From Hyphomicrobiales bacterium (GTDB lineage: Bacteria > Pseudomonadota > Alphaproteobacteria > Rhizobiales > Beijerinckiaceae), in the NCBI GenBank assembly GCA_028290285.1, contig JAQGKD010000014.1:68958-108563 (forward strand): DNA of 39,606 nucleotides. Reading direction: 5' to 3'. A program made the translations under genes and the position numbers. Below the pieces are notes generated by a model. The model was not told the origin of the DNA, made no database searches, and was given only the letters and a program-made list of their open reading frames with translations. Below are positions 27,138-36,358 of the stretch, one piece after another; the first letter of the stretch is position 1, and each line of letters opens with the position of its first letter.

Positions 27138-28121
27138 ATGCCATCCAAGCTCGACCAATTGAAGTCCATGACCACCATTGTCGCCGATACGGGTGACATG
27201 GAGGCGATCAGCGCGTTCAAGCCGACCGATTGCACGACGAACCCGACCCTGATCCTGAAGGCGGCGCAAATGCCCGCCTATGCGCATCTGGTCGACGAGG
27301 CCATCGAATGGGGCCGCAGCCACAATGCTGTGACCAGCCAGGTCACCGACCGTCTCGCCGTCACCTTCGGCGCAGAGCTCTCGCGCATCGTACCCGGCCG
27401 CGTCTCGACGGAGGTCGATGCGGACTTGTCCTTCGACGTAGACGGCATGGTCGCGAAGGGCCGCGCGATCGTCGCGGATTACGAATCGCGCGGGGTCGGC
27501 CGCGACCGCATTCTCATCAAGCTCGCATCGACCTGGGAAGGCATCCGCGCGGCCCAGGTGCTTCAGGCCGAGGGCATCGACTGCAATATGACCCTGCTGT
27601 TCTCGCTTGCGCAGGCGGTTGCCTGCGCGGAGGCCAATGCGTTCCTCATCTCGCCCTTCGTCGGGCGTATTCTCGACTGGCATGTGAAGGCAAGCGGCAA
27701 GACGTTCACGCCCGACGAGGACCCGGGCGTGCTGTCCGTCCATGCGATCTACGCCTATTACAAGGCGCATGGTATCGACACGGTGGTGATGGGCGCGTCC
27801 TTCCGCTCGATGGGCGAGATCGAGGCGCTGGCGGGCTGCGACCGGCTGACGATCTCCCCCGCGCTTCTCGAAGAACTCGCACGCGATTCCGGACCTCTGG
27901 TGCGCCGGCTCGATCCCGAGACGGCGGGCGCCCGGGCGACGGCGAAAATGTCGCTGGACGAGAAGACCTTCCGTTTCCTGCTCAACGAGGACGCCATGGC
28001 GACTGAGAAACTCGCGGAGGGCATTCGCATGTTTGCGAAGGATCTGCGCGCGCTGCGCGAGCTGGTGTCGCGGCGGATGGAGAACTCCATGGCCGCCGAC
28101 CTGCCGGGCCCGCTGCCGTAG
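27138..28121 (+). CDS. tal: Transaldolase (TalB type)
   Basis: Transfers a dihydroxyacetone unit between sugar phosphates in the non-oxidative pentose phosphate pathway. The 327-residue protein shows the TalB pattern: [30 protein letters not shown] with the catalytic Asp, the Schiff-base Lys in [36 protein letters not shown] and [14 protein letters not shown] lies before the ATG. It may be carried on read-through from ureG, but no functional tie to urea is known. A second copy of the composite hairpin repeat follows. Confidence 0.96.
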   Translation: MPSKLDQLKSMTTIVADTGDMEAISAFKPTDCTTNPTLILKAAQMPAYAHLVDEAIEWGRSHNAVTSQVTDRLAVTFGAELSRIVPGRVSTEVDADLSFDVDGMVAKGRAIVADYESRGVGRDRILIKLASTWEGIRAAQVLQAEGIDCNMTLLFSLAQAVACAEANAFLISPFVGRILDWHVKASGKTFTPDEDPGVLSVHAIYAYYKAHGIDTVVMGASFRSMGEIEALAGCDRLTISPALLEELARDSGPLVRRLDPETAGARATAKMSLDEKTFRFLLNEDAMATEKLAEGIRMFAKDLRALRELVSRRMENSMAADLPGPLP

Positions 28122-28130
28122 GGCGGCACC

Positions 28131-28256
28131 GCCCGCTTCTCCCAATGGGAGAAGCGGGCAGCGGAGCTGACTGATGAGGGGTTTCGATCTCGGTTCTGAG
28201 AGGCTGTAACCCCTCATCCGGCTGCTCCGTAGCCACCTTCTCCCATTGGGAGAAGG
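28131..28256. repeat. Composite palindromic repeat after tal (copy 2)
   Basis: Same plan as the element at 23277-23398. GCCCGCTTCTCCC/GGGAGAAGCGGGC is a 13-bp stem with the loop AAT (28131-28159). GATGAGGGGTT (28173-28183) pairs with AACCCCTCATC (28208-28218) over 11 bp. CCTTCTCCC/GGGAGAAGG with the loop ATT closes it (28236-28256). The final hairpins differ at the loop centre by a base, showing compensated divergence from copy 1. It fills the gap between tal and the antiporter gene and may serve as a transcription end for tal. Confidence 0.85.
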
Positions 28257-28302
28257 GTCGACGCGCGTTCGCTTCACCAACACCCGGAGACGCTGAAACC
28301 TC

Positions 28303-30102
28303 ATGGCCGAACCGTTCGCGCTCGACCATTACAAGGAAGCCCTGCTGTTTCTCTCGACGGCGGGCGTCGTCGTGCCGCTGTTCCGGCGGCTGCGCATCAG
28401 CCCCGTGATCGGCTTCATCGGGGCTGGCGTGCTGCTCGGCCCTTCCGGGCTCGGACGGCTCGCCTCGCGATCGACGCTGGTCGAGGCCATCAGCTTCACC
28501 GAGGTGGAGCAGATGAGCACCTTCGCCGAATTCGGCGTGGTGTTCCTGCTGTTCATGATCGGCCTCGAATTGTCCTTCGAGCGCCTGAACCGCATGCGGC
28601 GGCTGGTGTTCGGGCTAGGTGCGTTGCAGGTAGCGACCTGCGCCGCGATGCTGGCCGGGATCGCGCTGCTCCTGGGCGAGACGGGCGCATCGGCGGGTGT
28701 CATCGGCGGGGCGCTGGCGCTGTCGTCGACGGCCATCGTCATTCCCGTGCTGGCGGAACGCAAGCGCCTGCGCACGGCGGCTGGGCGCGCAGCCTTTTCC
28801 GTGCTGCTGTTCCAGGACCTGATGGTGGCCCCACTGCTGTTCATGGTCGCGGTGCTGGGGTCGCGCGAGAGCGCGGGGCTCGGCTCCGGGCTGCTTTATG
28901 CGGTGTTGCCCGCGGTCATCGGTCTCGTGATCATCGTCGGGCTTGGCCGCCTCGTCCTGCGGCCACTGTTCCGCCAGGTGGCCATGGCGCGCTCGCCGGA
29001 ATTTTTCATGGCGGCCTGCTTGCTGGTGGTGCTTGGCACCAGCGTCCTCAGCGCGGTGAGCGGGCTTTCCATGACGCTGGGTGCGTTCATCGCGGGCCTG
29101 CTGCTGGCGGAGACTGAATACCGGCGTCAGGTGGAAGTCACCATCGAGCCGTTCAAAGGCCTGTTGCTCGGGCTTTTCTTCGTGTCCATGGGCGCGGGTC
29201 TCGACATCGGCCGCATGTTTACCGATCCGCTGCGCCTGATCGGGCTGACGCTCGGCCTGGTGGGCGTCAAGGGCGCGCTGATCTGGGGCTCGGCACGCCT
29301 GGCGGGCGTCTCCGGCGCCGTTGCGCGCGAGATCGCGCTGGTTCTGGCGCCGGGCGGTGAATTCGCCTTTGTCATGCTGGGCGCCGCGATGGCGACCGGC
29401 GTCGTGCCTCATGGCATGGGCGCGGACCTGATGGTGGCCGTCACTCTTTCGATGCTGGCGATCCCCTTTCTCAGCAGCCTGTCGATCAAGCTGACGCCGC
29501 CCACCCCGGACATCGATCTCTACGGCCTGCGCGATCTGGCACCGCCCGAGGCGACCCTCGTGCCTGTCATCATCGCGGGTTATGGGCGCGTCGGGCAACT
29601 CGTGGGCGACCTGCTGACCCGCCACCAGATCCCCTTCGTCGCCATCGACGGCGACGCGAAACTCGTTTCCGGGGAACGTGGAGCGGGCACGCGAATTTAT
29701 TGGGGCGACGCGAGCGATCCGGAATTCCTGCGCCGTTGCGGCATCGCACAGGCGCGCGGCCTCGTAGTGACGATGGATATTCCGGTCGCGGTGGAGAAGG
29801 TCGTGGCCGCCGCGCGGGCCGAACGCCCGGAACTCGTCATCGTGGCGCGCGCGCGGGATGCCATCCATGCGCGCCATCTCTACGAGATGGGGGCGACCGA
29901 TGCGATCCCCGAGACGATCGAGGCAAGCCTGCAGCTGTCGGAATCGCTGCTCGTGGATATCGGCGTGCCCATGGGCTACGTCATCGCCTCCATTCACGAG
30001 AAGCGCGATGAATTCCGCAAGATTCTGCAAGAGGGCAGCGACGACACGCGGCCGCGTCGCGCTATCAAGCCATCGACCCGCGCCACCCCTCAGAAGGAGT
30101 GA
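28303..30102 (+). CDS. Monovalent cation:proton antiporter of the KefB/KefC (CPA2) type
   Basis: Membrane transporter, probably a potassium efflux system. Residues 1 to about 390 form the Na+/H+ exchanger domain with about 12 helices (IGFIGAGVLLGPSGLG, FGVVFLLFMIGLELSFERL, ALSSTAIVIPVLAERKRL). A cytoplasmic TrkA-N/RCK domain follows (VPVIIAGYGRVGQLVGDLL, then YWGDASDPEFLRRCGI). In E. coli, KefB and KefC are gated by glutathione adducts; gshB occurs in this window but not beside it. No KefF/KefG-like partner is seen. The protein is 599 residues, typical of the family. It converges with the TctC-like gene. Confidence 0.93.
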   Translation: MAEPFALDHYKEALLFLSTAGVVVPLFRRLRISPVIGFIGAGVLLGPSGLGRLASRSTLVEAISFTEVEQMSTFAEFGVVFLLFMIGLELSFERLNRMRRLVFGLGALQVATCAAMLAGIALLLGETGASAGVIGGALALSSTAIVIPVLAERKRLRTAAGRAAFSVLLFQDLMVAPLLFMVAVLGSRESAGLGSGLLYAVLPAVIGLVIIVGLGRLVLRPLFRQVAMARSPEFFMAACLLVVLGTSVLSAVSGLSMTLGAFIAGLLLAETEYRRQVEVTIEPFKGLLLGLFFVSMGAGLDIGRMFTDPLRLIGLTLGLVGVKGALIWGSARLAGVSGAVAREIALVLAPGGEFAFVMLGAAMATGVVPHGMGADLMVAVTLSMLAIPFLSSLSIKLTPPTPDIDLYGLRDLAPPEATLVPVIIAGYGRVGQLVGDLLTRHQIPFVAIDGDAKLVSGERGAGTRIYWGDASDPEFLRRCGIAQARGLVVTMDIPVAVEKVVAAARAERPELVIVARARDAIHARHLYEMGATDAIPETIEASLQLSESLLVDIGVPMGYVIASIHEKRDEFRKILQEGSDDTRPRRAIKPSTRATPQKE

Positions 30103-30129
30103 CGCGGGCCTTGTGTCAGCGTTCCAACG

Positions 30130-31161
30130 TCAGTTCTTGCCCTGCTCCGGATAGGCAGCGCGAACCTTCTTGAGCAGGTCCGGCGTCATATCGGAAACAC
30201 CTGCGACGAGCTTCTGGACTTCCTCGCCCGTCATGGGATCGAGACCCATCTGCAGGCGGTCGAGATCGCCGATGAACGCCGGGTCCTTCATCGTCTCGTC
30301 GTAGGCGCGGCGCAGCGCCTCGAGGCGATCGGCGGGTGTCTTCGGCGCGGTGAAGAACGAAATGCCGATTTCGCTGGCAGCCATGATGGTCGTCAAGACG
30401 TTGCGCTCTTCGTCGTTGCGGGCGAGTTCGATGGCGGTGGGAACGTTCGGGAGTTCCTTGATCCGCTTCAGGCCGAGCTGCGCGATGATGTTGATGCTGC
30501 CGTCGGTCAGCCATGACGGCTTGGCGGCGCGCACAGCCTCGAACGCCGTGGAATGGCCTTCGACCTCGCCTCGCTCGAGCGCCAGCATGGCTTCGTTCGA
30601 GCCCTTGTAGCCCATGACGAGCTTGAACTTGGTGCCGAGCACGTTGTTCATGACCAGCGGATAGATCGAGACGGTCGAGCCCGCGCCGGTGCCACCGAGC
30701 GCCGATTCGGTCTTCTGCGCATCGGCGACGGACTTGATCGGAGAGGTCTTCCACATGAAGACGATATTGATGAGCGGGCTGACCCGGCCGATCCAGTTCA
30801 GTTCCGACGTCTTGAAGCGAACACCCTGGGTGCCGAGCTTCTCGTCGAGCGCCAGCGTGGGCGCGCCGAGGCCGATCACGGTGCCGTCCTTCGGGGAGAC
30901 ATTGTAGATCTGGTTGACGGCAAGGAAGCTGCCGGCGCCCGGCATGTTGCGGACGACGACCGTCGGATTGCCGGGGATGTGGCTGCCCAGATGCTGCGCG
31001 ATCATCCGCGCATAGGTGTCGTTGCTGCCACCAGTCGCATAGCCGATCAGCATTTCGACCGTCTTGCCCTTGTAGAATTCAGCCGGGGTCTGCGCCTGGA
31101 CGGCAATTGTCGAAGCGCCCAGCGCCACAGCCGCGAGAAGTGTCTTTCGGAAGACCAGCAT
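30130..31161 (-). CDS. TctC/Bug-family solute-binding protein
   Basis: Periplasmic binding protein of the tripartite tricarboxylate transporter family, which usually binds carboxylates. The 343-residue protein starts with a signal peptide (about residues 1-23, ending AVQAQ) and has YATGGSNDTYARMIAQHL, NMPGAGSFLAVNQIYNV, SALGGTGAGSTVSIYPLVMN and TAPKTPADRLEALRRAYDE. GGGAG precedes the ATG. The membrane partners TctA and TctB are not in the window, so it is an orphan that may work with permeases encoded elsewhere or as a sensor. The ligand is unknown. Confidence 0.9.
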   Translation of the reverse strand: MLVFRKTLLAAVALGASTIAVQAQTPAEFYKGKTVEMLIGYATGGSNDTYARMIAQHLGSHIPGNPTVVVRNMPGAGSFLAVNQIYNVSPKDGTVIGLGAPTLALDEKLGTQGVRFKTSELNWIGRVSPLINIVFMWKTSPIKSVADAQKTESALGGTGAGSTVSIYPLVMNNVLGTKFKLVMGYKGSNEAMLALERGEVEGHSTAFEAVRAAKPSWLTDGSINIIAQLGLKRIKELPNVPTAIELARNDEERNVLTTIMAASEIGISFFTAPKTPADRLEALRRAYDETMKDPAFIGDLDRLQMGLDPMTGEEVQKLVAGVSDMTPDLLKKVRAAYPEQGKN

Positions 31162-31334
31162 GTTCGTTTCTCCCAATATGAGGTCGCGCCTCGAGGGCTG
31201 ACCCTTTGCAGGGCGGCGGCAGCGCCACACGTCCCTCCTTGTCGAGCGTTCGAATAGTCTATTCCGCCAGGCTAATCCACCCCACGCGGAGTCCGCGGCA
31301 CCTCGCCCGAGTTGACCGAACAGGGAACTGCGGA

Positions 31335-32105
31335 TCAGCCATGGGTGAGGATTTCGAAGATGACGAGTTGCAGCCCGTAGAGCGCGAGGGTGTGACGCCC
31401 GAGAAAGCGCAGTGCCAGCGCCATGGCGCGCGGAGGCTGAAACTTGCTCTCGCCACGGTGATAATTCAGAAGCGCGAAAGCCAGCCAGCCGACCAGGACC
31501 GTCAGCACGGCGACTTGCGCCGGGGCGAACCAAAAATCGTGCGGCTCGGTCACCAGATAGGCGGCCACGGCGACGAAGGCCGCGACGAAGCGCCGGCCGT
31601 TACGTCCGTTCCCGCAACCGTAATCGTCATAGGCGCGCTGGCAGAGACCGAAGAGCGCCCAGAGCCAACCCTCCGCTCCGTATTCCACGAGGCGCCCCAC
31701 AAAGGCGACGCAGAGGACGAGCACTGCCGTCAGGGCCAGATATTCAAATAGGCGCACATGACGCCATTGCTCGGGCGGTGGCAGCGCGAGCCGCAGCAGG
31801 GCGAAATTCAGGAGGATATTGGGTGCCACCCATTTCCAATCGTCACCCCAGGAATCGAGCAGCGTGAGGGCGACGCCCAGCACAATCCAGCCGAGAGGGA
31901 CGCTGCGGGTGCGTGCATAGCCGATGAGGAAGAAGAAGATCGGCGCGGCAAGACGCCCGATGACGCGCCACCATTCATCCGCCTCCGCGACGTAGAGACC
32001 GATGTGATCGAGCGTGACGAAGAGCAGCGCCGCCGCTTTCAGCCAATCCGTGCGATCAACCCGGACGGACCCGATGCTCTGCGTGAAAAGCCGAGTTGTC
32101 GCCAT
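31335..32105 (-). CDS. TraX-like membrane protein
   Basis: A 256-residue protein with about seven to eight predicted membrane helices. The N-terminus [17 protein letters not shown] and the following [14 protein letters not shown] match the TraX pattern (an LDHIG helix and a GRIAFPIF-like second helix), and the end [15 protein letters not shown] resembles both TraX and acyltransferase-3 membrane proteins. F-plasmid TraX acetylates pilin; chromosomal members have no settled function. No conjugation genes are nearby. A soluble-looking loop with two Cys ([11 protein letters not shown]) lies in the middle. GGAGG lies before the ATG. It is divergent from hrcA. Confidence 0.75.
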   Translation of the reverse strand: MATTRLFTQSIGSVRVDRTDWLKAAALLFVTLDHIGLYVAEADEWWRVIGRLAAPIFFFLIGYARTRSVPLGWIVLGVALTLLDSWGDDWKWVAPNILLNFALLRLALPPPEQWRHVRLFEYLALTAVLVLCVAFVGRLVEYGAEGWLWALFGLCQRAYDDYGCGNGRNGRRFVAAFVAVAAYLVTEPHDFWFAPAQVAVLTVLVGWLAFALLNYHRGESKFQPPRAMALALRFLGRHTLALYGLQLVIFEILTHG

Positions 32106-32266
32106 CTCGCCTCCGTCAGCAGCTTCATTCCTCCCCCCGACCACGCCGCGCCAACTCTTGGTTTTTTATCGGGCCCGCGGCCCTCGCCTTCAAGGAGGCG
32201 CGACAGAAGCGTGCGTTCGTGACAAGGCCGCTTGCGCCCGGGCGCGGCGCGGGCCATCTTTGCGGC

Positions 32267-33355
32267 ATGGCTGCCAATTTCGGGAAAACGAGCTTCGAAA
32301 CCAGCGCGCTCTCCAATCTGAACGCGCGCTCGCGGGACATTTTCAGAAGTATCGTCGATTCCTATCTGGCGACGGGCGAACCTGTGGGATCGCGCCATCT
32401 GTCGCGCCTTCTGCCGATGACTTTGTCCCCTGCTTCGATCCGCAACGTCATGCAGGATCTCGAGGAACTGGGCCTCGTCTACGCGCCCCACACCAGCGCC
32501 GGGCGGCTGCCGACCGAACTGGGCTTGCGCTTTTTTGTGGACGCCATGCTGGAATTCGGCGCGCCGAGCGACGAGGAGCGCAGTCGCATCGAGGCCGAGG
32601 TCAAGGCGGCCTCGCAGGATTATACCCTGGAGGGCGTGCTGACCGAAGCCTCCAGCATGCTTTCGGGCCTGACACGGAACGCGGGCGTCGTGCTCACGTC
32701 CAAGGACAATGCGCGGCTCAAGCAGATAGAATTCGTGCGGCTGGACGAACTCAGGGCATTGGCCGTGCTGGTCTCGGAGGATGGGGCGATTGAAAATCGC
32801 GTGCTCCCGATCCCCCGCGACCTGCCGGCTTCGGCGCTGGTCGAGGCCGGCAATTATCTCAATGCCCGGCTGCGCGGACGGACCCTGACGCAGGTGCGTG
32901 CCGAGATCGAGGCTTCCCGCAAGGACGCCGAGAACGAGCTCAGCGAACTCACGGCCAAGCTGGTGGATGCGGGTCTCGCCAGCTGGGCGGGGCTCAAGGG
33001 CGAAACGCAGCAATTGATCGTGCGCGGCCAGGCCAACCTGCTCGACGACCTGCGCGCGGTGGAAGATCTGGAACGCATCCGGCTGCTGTTCGCCGACCTC
33101 GAAACAAAGAAAGACGTCATCGACCTCCTCTCGCGGGCAGAGACGGGCGACGGCGTGCGGATCTTCATCGGCTCCGAAAACAAGCTGTTCTCGCTCTCGG
33201 GCTCCTCGATGATCGCGGCGCCCTTCCGCGACGGCTCGCAGCGGATCGTCGGCGTGCTGGGCGTAATCGGCCCGACGCGGCTGAATTACGCGCGGATCGT
33301 GCCCATGGTGGATTATACGGCCAAGGTTGTCGGGCGGGTGATGCAGGGGCGGTAG
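32267..33355 (+). CDS. hrcA: Heat-inducible transcriptional repressor HrcA
   Basis: Repressor that binds CIRCE elements in front of groESL and sometimes dnaK operons; its activity depends on GroEL. The 362-residue protein has an N-terminal winged helix ([56 protein letters not shown]) and the C-terminal HrcA domain (IRIFIG-like [29 protein letters not shown]). No CIRCE repeat was found in the window. In most Rhizobiales hrcA is followed by grpE; here lepA follows and grpE is some 28 kb away. The ribosome binding site is weak. Confidence 0.96.
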   Translation: MAANFGKTSFETSALSNLNARSRDIFRSIVDSYLATGEPVGSRHLSRLLPMTLSPASIRNVMQDLEELGLVYAPHTSAGRLPTELGLRFFVDAMLEFGAPSDEERSRIEAEVKAASQDYTLEGVLTEASSMLSGLTRNAGVVLTSKDNARLKQIEFVRLDELRALAVLVSEDGAIENRVLPIPRDLPASALVEAGNYLNARLRGRTLTQVRAEIEASRKDAENELSELTAKLVDAGLASWAGLKGETQQLIVRGQANLLDDLRAVEDLERIRLLFADLETKKDVIDLLSRAETGDGVRIFIGSENKLFSLSGSSMIAAPFRDGSQRIVGVLGVIGPTRLNYARIVPMVDYTAKVVGRVMQGR

Positions 33356-33454
33356 GGTTGCGCGTCGCGCCCTTTCGCCCCGAACCTCCAACTCCTGCCG
33401 CAAAGCTGCGCGTAAGCCTTGGAAAACCGGCCCGCCCCTGCTATCTCCGGGTCC

Positions 33455-35260
33455 ATGACGACCCACACGTTCGACAACATCCGCAATTTTTCCATCGTCG
33501 CCCATATCGACCATGGCAAATCCACGCTCGCCGACCGGCTGATCCAGCAGACGGGCACGGTGGCGGCCCGCGACATGGTCGAGCAGGTGCTCGATTCCAT
33601 GGATATCGAGCGCGAGCGCGGGATCACAATCAAGGCCCAGACCGTTCGCCTCGAATACAAGGCGAATGACGGCAAGACCTACATCCTCAACCTCATGGAC
33701 ACGCCCGGCCACGTCGACTTCGCCTATGAAGTTTCGCGCTCGCTGGCGGCCTGCGAGGGCTCGCTGCTCGTCGTCGACGCCTCGCAGGGTGTCGAGGCGC
33801 AGACGCTCGCAAATGTTTATCACGCGCTCGACGCCGGCCACGAGATCGTGCCCGTGTTGAACAAGATCGACCTGCCCGCGGCCGAACCGGACCGAATCAA
33901 GCAGCAGATCGAGGATGTGATCGGCATCGACGCGTCCGAGGCGGTGCCGATTTCGGCGAAGACGGGGATCGGGATCGATCTCGTGCTCGAAGCCATCGTC
34001 ACCCGCCTGCCACCGCCCAAGGGCGACGAGACGGCGCCCCTCAAGGCGTTGCTGGTCGACTCCTGGTACGACGCTTATCTGGGCGTCGTCGTTCTCGTGC
34101 GCATTCTCGACGGCACGATGAAAAAGGGCCAGAAAATCAAAATGATGGGCACGGATGCCCATTACGTCATCGACAAGATCGGCGTGTTCCGCCCCAAGAT
34201 GCAGGATGTCACCGTTCTGGGACCGGGTGAGATCGGCTTTATCACCGCGCAGATCAAGCAGGTCGCAGATACCCGCGTCGGCGATACGATCACCGACGAG
34301 CGCCGCTCGTGCGACGCCGCGCTGCCGGGGTTCAAGCCGGCCCAGCCGGTCGTGTTCTGCGGCCTCTTCCCGGTCGATGCAGCCGAGTTCGACGATCTGC
34401 GCGCGGCCATGGGCCGCCTGCGTCTGAACGATGCGAGCTTCTCCTATGAGATGGAGAGTTCAGCGGCGCTGGGCTTCGGCTTCCGCTGCGGGTTCCTGGG
34501 CCTGCTGCATCTCGAGATCATTCAGGAGCGGCTCGAGCGCGAGTTCAATCTCGACCTGATCGCGACGGCGCCGTCGGTCGTCTACAAGATCTCGCTGCGG
34601 GACGGCTCCGAAATCGAGCTGCACAATCCCGCCGACATGCCGGACGTGATGCAGATTCTCGCCATCAACGAGCCGTGGATCCGCGCGACCATCCTGACGC
34701 CCGACGAATATCTCGGCTCGGTGCTGAAACTCTGTCAGGACCGGCGGGGCGCACAGATCGACCTCAATTACGTCGGCAAGCGCGCCATGGTGATCTACGA
34801 CCTGCCGCTGAACGAAGTCGTCTTCGATTTCTACGATCGCCTGAAGTCGATCTCGAAGGGCTATGCGAGCTTCGACTACAACATCACGGATTATCGCGAA
34901 GGCGATCTCGTGAAAATGTCGGTGCTGGTCAATGCCGAGCCGGTCGATGCGCTCTCCATGCTCGTGCATCGCGGACGCGCCGAGATGCGCGGACGCGCCA
35001 TGGTCGAGAAACTGAAGGATCTCATCCCGCCACACATGTTCCAGATCCCCATCCAGGCCGCCATCGGGGGGAAGATCATCGCCCGCGAGACCGTGCGCGC
35101 GCTGCGCAAGGACGTGACCGCCAAGTGCTACGGCGGCGACGTGTCCCGCAAGCGCAAGCTGCTGGAGAAGCAGAAAGAGGGCAAGAAGAAGATGCGGCAG
35201 TTCGGCAGGGTGGAGATTCCGCAGGAGGCCTTCATCGCCGCCCTCAAGATGGACAGCTGA
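33455..35260 (+). CDS. lepA: Elongation factor 4 (LepA)
   Basis: Ribosome-associated GTPase thought to help initiation, ribosome assembly or back-translocation. The 601-residue protein has G1 AHIDHGKST, the switch [12 protein letters not shown]3 DTPGHVDF, G4 NKIDLP, then EF-G-like domains and the LepA-specific C-terminal domain ([20 protein letters not shown], ending with the usual [16 protein letters not shown] tail). Length is normal. It lies 99 bp after hrcA and converges, nine bases apart, with the kinase-like gene. Confidence 0.98.
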   Translation: MTTHTFDNIRNFSIVAHIDHGKSTLADRLIQQTGTVAARDMVEQVLDSMDIERERGITIKAQTVRLEYKANDGKTYILNLMDTPGHVDFAYEVSRSLAACEGSLLVVDASQGVEAQTLANVYHALDAGHEIVPVLNKIDLPAAEPDRIKQQIEDVIGIDASEAVPISAKTGIGIDLVLEAIVTRLPPPKGDETAPLKALLVDSWYDAYLGVVVLVRILDGTMKKGQKIKMMGTDAHYVIDKIGVFRPKMQDVTVLGPGEIGFITAQIKQVADTRVGDTITDERRSCDAALPGFKPAQPVVFCGLFPVDAAEFDDLRAAMGRLRLNDASFSYEMESSAALGFGFRCGFLGLLHLEIIQERLEREFNLDLIATAPSVVYKISLRDGSEIELHNPADMPDVMQILAINEPWIRATILTPDEYLGSVLKLCQDRRGAQIDLNYVGKRAMVIYDLPLNEVVFDFYDRLKSISKGYASFDYNITDYREGDLVKMSVLVNAEPVDALSMLVHRGRAEMRGRAMVEKLKDLIPPHMFQIPIQAAIGGKIIARETVRALRKDVTAKCYGGDVSRKRKLLEKQKEGKKKMRQFGRVEIPQEAFIAALKMDS

Positions 35261-35269
35261 CGCAAACTT

Positions 35270-36235
35270 TCACGACGGGAAGTTGAGAACGATCTGCGGA
35301 CCGCCGGGCGCTTCGCCGATCTCCACGGTCGCCCCCGCCCCGCGTGCATATTGCCGCACGAGACGTTGGCCGAGCAGCACCTGCGACGGCTCCAGCGCAC
35401 CGCCTTCGCCCACCATCCGGATCGCCCGGCCGGTGTCGTTGCGCAGGAAGCTGATGCGACACGACGTCGATCCGCCCTGTGAAAACAGAAGGATGGCTTC
35501 GCTGACGGCGAGGCCCAGATAGGCGGTCGCCTGCCCCGCCAGGACCAGATCCTCGCTCGCCGGTTCGAGCTGGAGGTCGATGCCCAGCCCCATCTCCCTC
35601 AATTCCGGCAGAATCGCCGCCAGCATTCCGGCGGCCGAGACCTCGGTGATCGTATCCGCCGAATGCAGATGCTTCTGGACCAGTGCCATTGTGACGAGGC
35701 GCAGGTTCAGGACGTCGAGCACGTCCCGTCCGTCCTGCGTGGCGGACCGGCGCATGAAGCGCATCAGCGCCATCAGGGTCTGCAGGTTGTTCTTGACCCT
35801 GTGATGCACCTCCCTCAGAAGCGCGTCGCGCTCGACCAGCGCGTCGCCGAGCTTCTCCTCGTTCGACCGATGGGCGGTGATGTCGAAGCAGCTGCCAAGG
35901 AACCCGCTGAACTCCCCGTCCTGCTGAAACGGGTTGCCGCGCGCCAGTATCCAGCGATAAACGCCGTCGTGCCGGCGAAGGCGATATTCGACCTCGAAGG
36001 CTTCCCGCTTCTCGAAGGCCTGCCTCGACACCTCGAGGCTATGGGGGAGATCCATCGGGTGCACGCCCTCAGTCCAGCCCGAGCCGATCTCTTCATCCAT
36101 CCCGCGCCCCCGGAAGGCGAGCCAGGTCCGGTTGAACCAGTCACGTGCGCCGCGTCGATCGGCGCTCCACATCATGACGGGCGAGCTATCGGCAAAAGAC
36201 TCCACATCCTTATTGAGAAGCGGGGATATCGACAT
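35270..36235 (-). CDS. PAS-HisKA_2 signalling protein with a degenerate ATP-binding domain
   Basis: The 321-residue protein has no membrane helix. A PAS domain covers about residues 9-125 (MMWSADRRGARDWFNRTWLA, GVYRWILARGNPFQ), followed by a HisKA_2 dimerisation helix with an intact H-box (LLREVHHRVKNNLQ, His at 144/145). The last part aligns with the Bergerat ATP-binding domain of this family, but the N-box reads VSEAILLFSQGG where NELVTNA-type is expected, lacking the Mg2+-binding Asn, and the DxG motif is replaced by VGEGG (about 275-279). Autophosphorylation is therefore doubtful. It could accept or pass phosphate like ChpT-type proteins. AGGA lies before the ATG. A possible EcfG-type promoter is upstream. 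Confidence 0.85.
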   Translation of the reverse strand: MSISPLLNKDVESFADSSPVMMWSADRRGARDWFNRTWLAFRGRGMDEEIGSGWTEGVHPMDLPHSLEVSRQAFEKREAFEVEYRLRRHDGVYRWILARGNPFQQDGEFSGFLGSCFDITAHRSNEEKLGDALVERDALLREVHHRVKNNLQTLMALMRFMRRSATQDGRDVLDVLNLRLVTMALVQKHLHSADTITEVSAAGMLAAILPELREMGLGIDLQLEPASEDLVLAGQATAYLGLAVSEAILLFSQGGSTSCRISFLRNDTGRAIRMVGEGGALEPSQVLLGQRLVRQYARGAGATVEIGEAPGGPQIVLNFPS

Positions 36236-36270
36236 GCACTTCCTATCTCGACGGCACCATTTCCCTCCCT

Positions 36271-36295
36271 AACGCACGAATTGCCCGTTGGTCCC
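36271..36295 (-). promoter_or_regulatory. Possible EcfG-type (general stress) promoter of the PAS-HisKA_2 gene
   Basis: On the minus strand, GGGAC (36295-36291), a 16-base spacer and CGTT (36274-36271) match the EcfG consensus GGAAC-N16/17-CGTT with one mismatch. Transcription would begin near 36264, about 29 bases before the kinase-like ATG. HisKA_2 kinases often act in the alphaproteobacterial general stress response, which fits, but one mismatch in the -35 element leaves doubt. Confidence 0.4.
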
Positions 36296-36358
36296 GCCAT
36301 CTGTTCGCCGAGCGCGGATCGTGCCATGCTCACGGTCACGAATCCGAGGTGATGCCCC

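Noticed and set aside
31335..32105. Conjugative or integrative element suggested by the TraX-like gene
   Set aside because: No relaxase, coupling protein, integrase, pilin or attachment site is visible nearby.
32106..32266. CIRCE element before hrcA
   Set aside because: No TTAGCACTC-N9-GAGTGCTAA-like repeat was found here or before grpE.
32039..34162. A 707-codon open frame on the minus strand across hrcA and lepA
   Set aside because: It lies opposite two well-supported genes, has low-complexity Arg/His/Asp composition and no recognisable domain.
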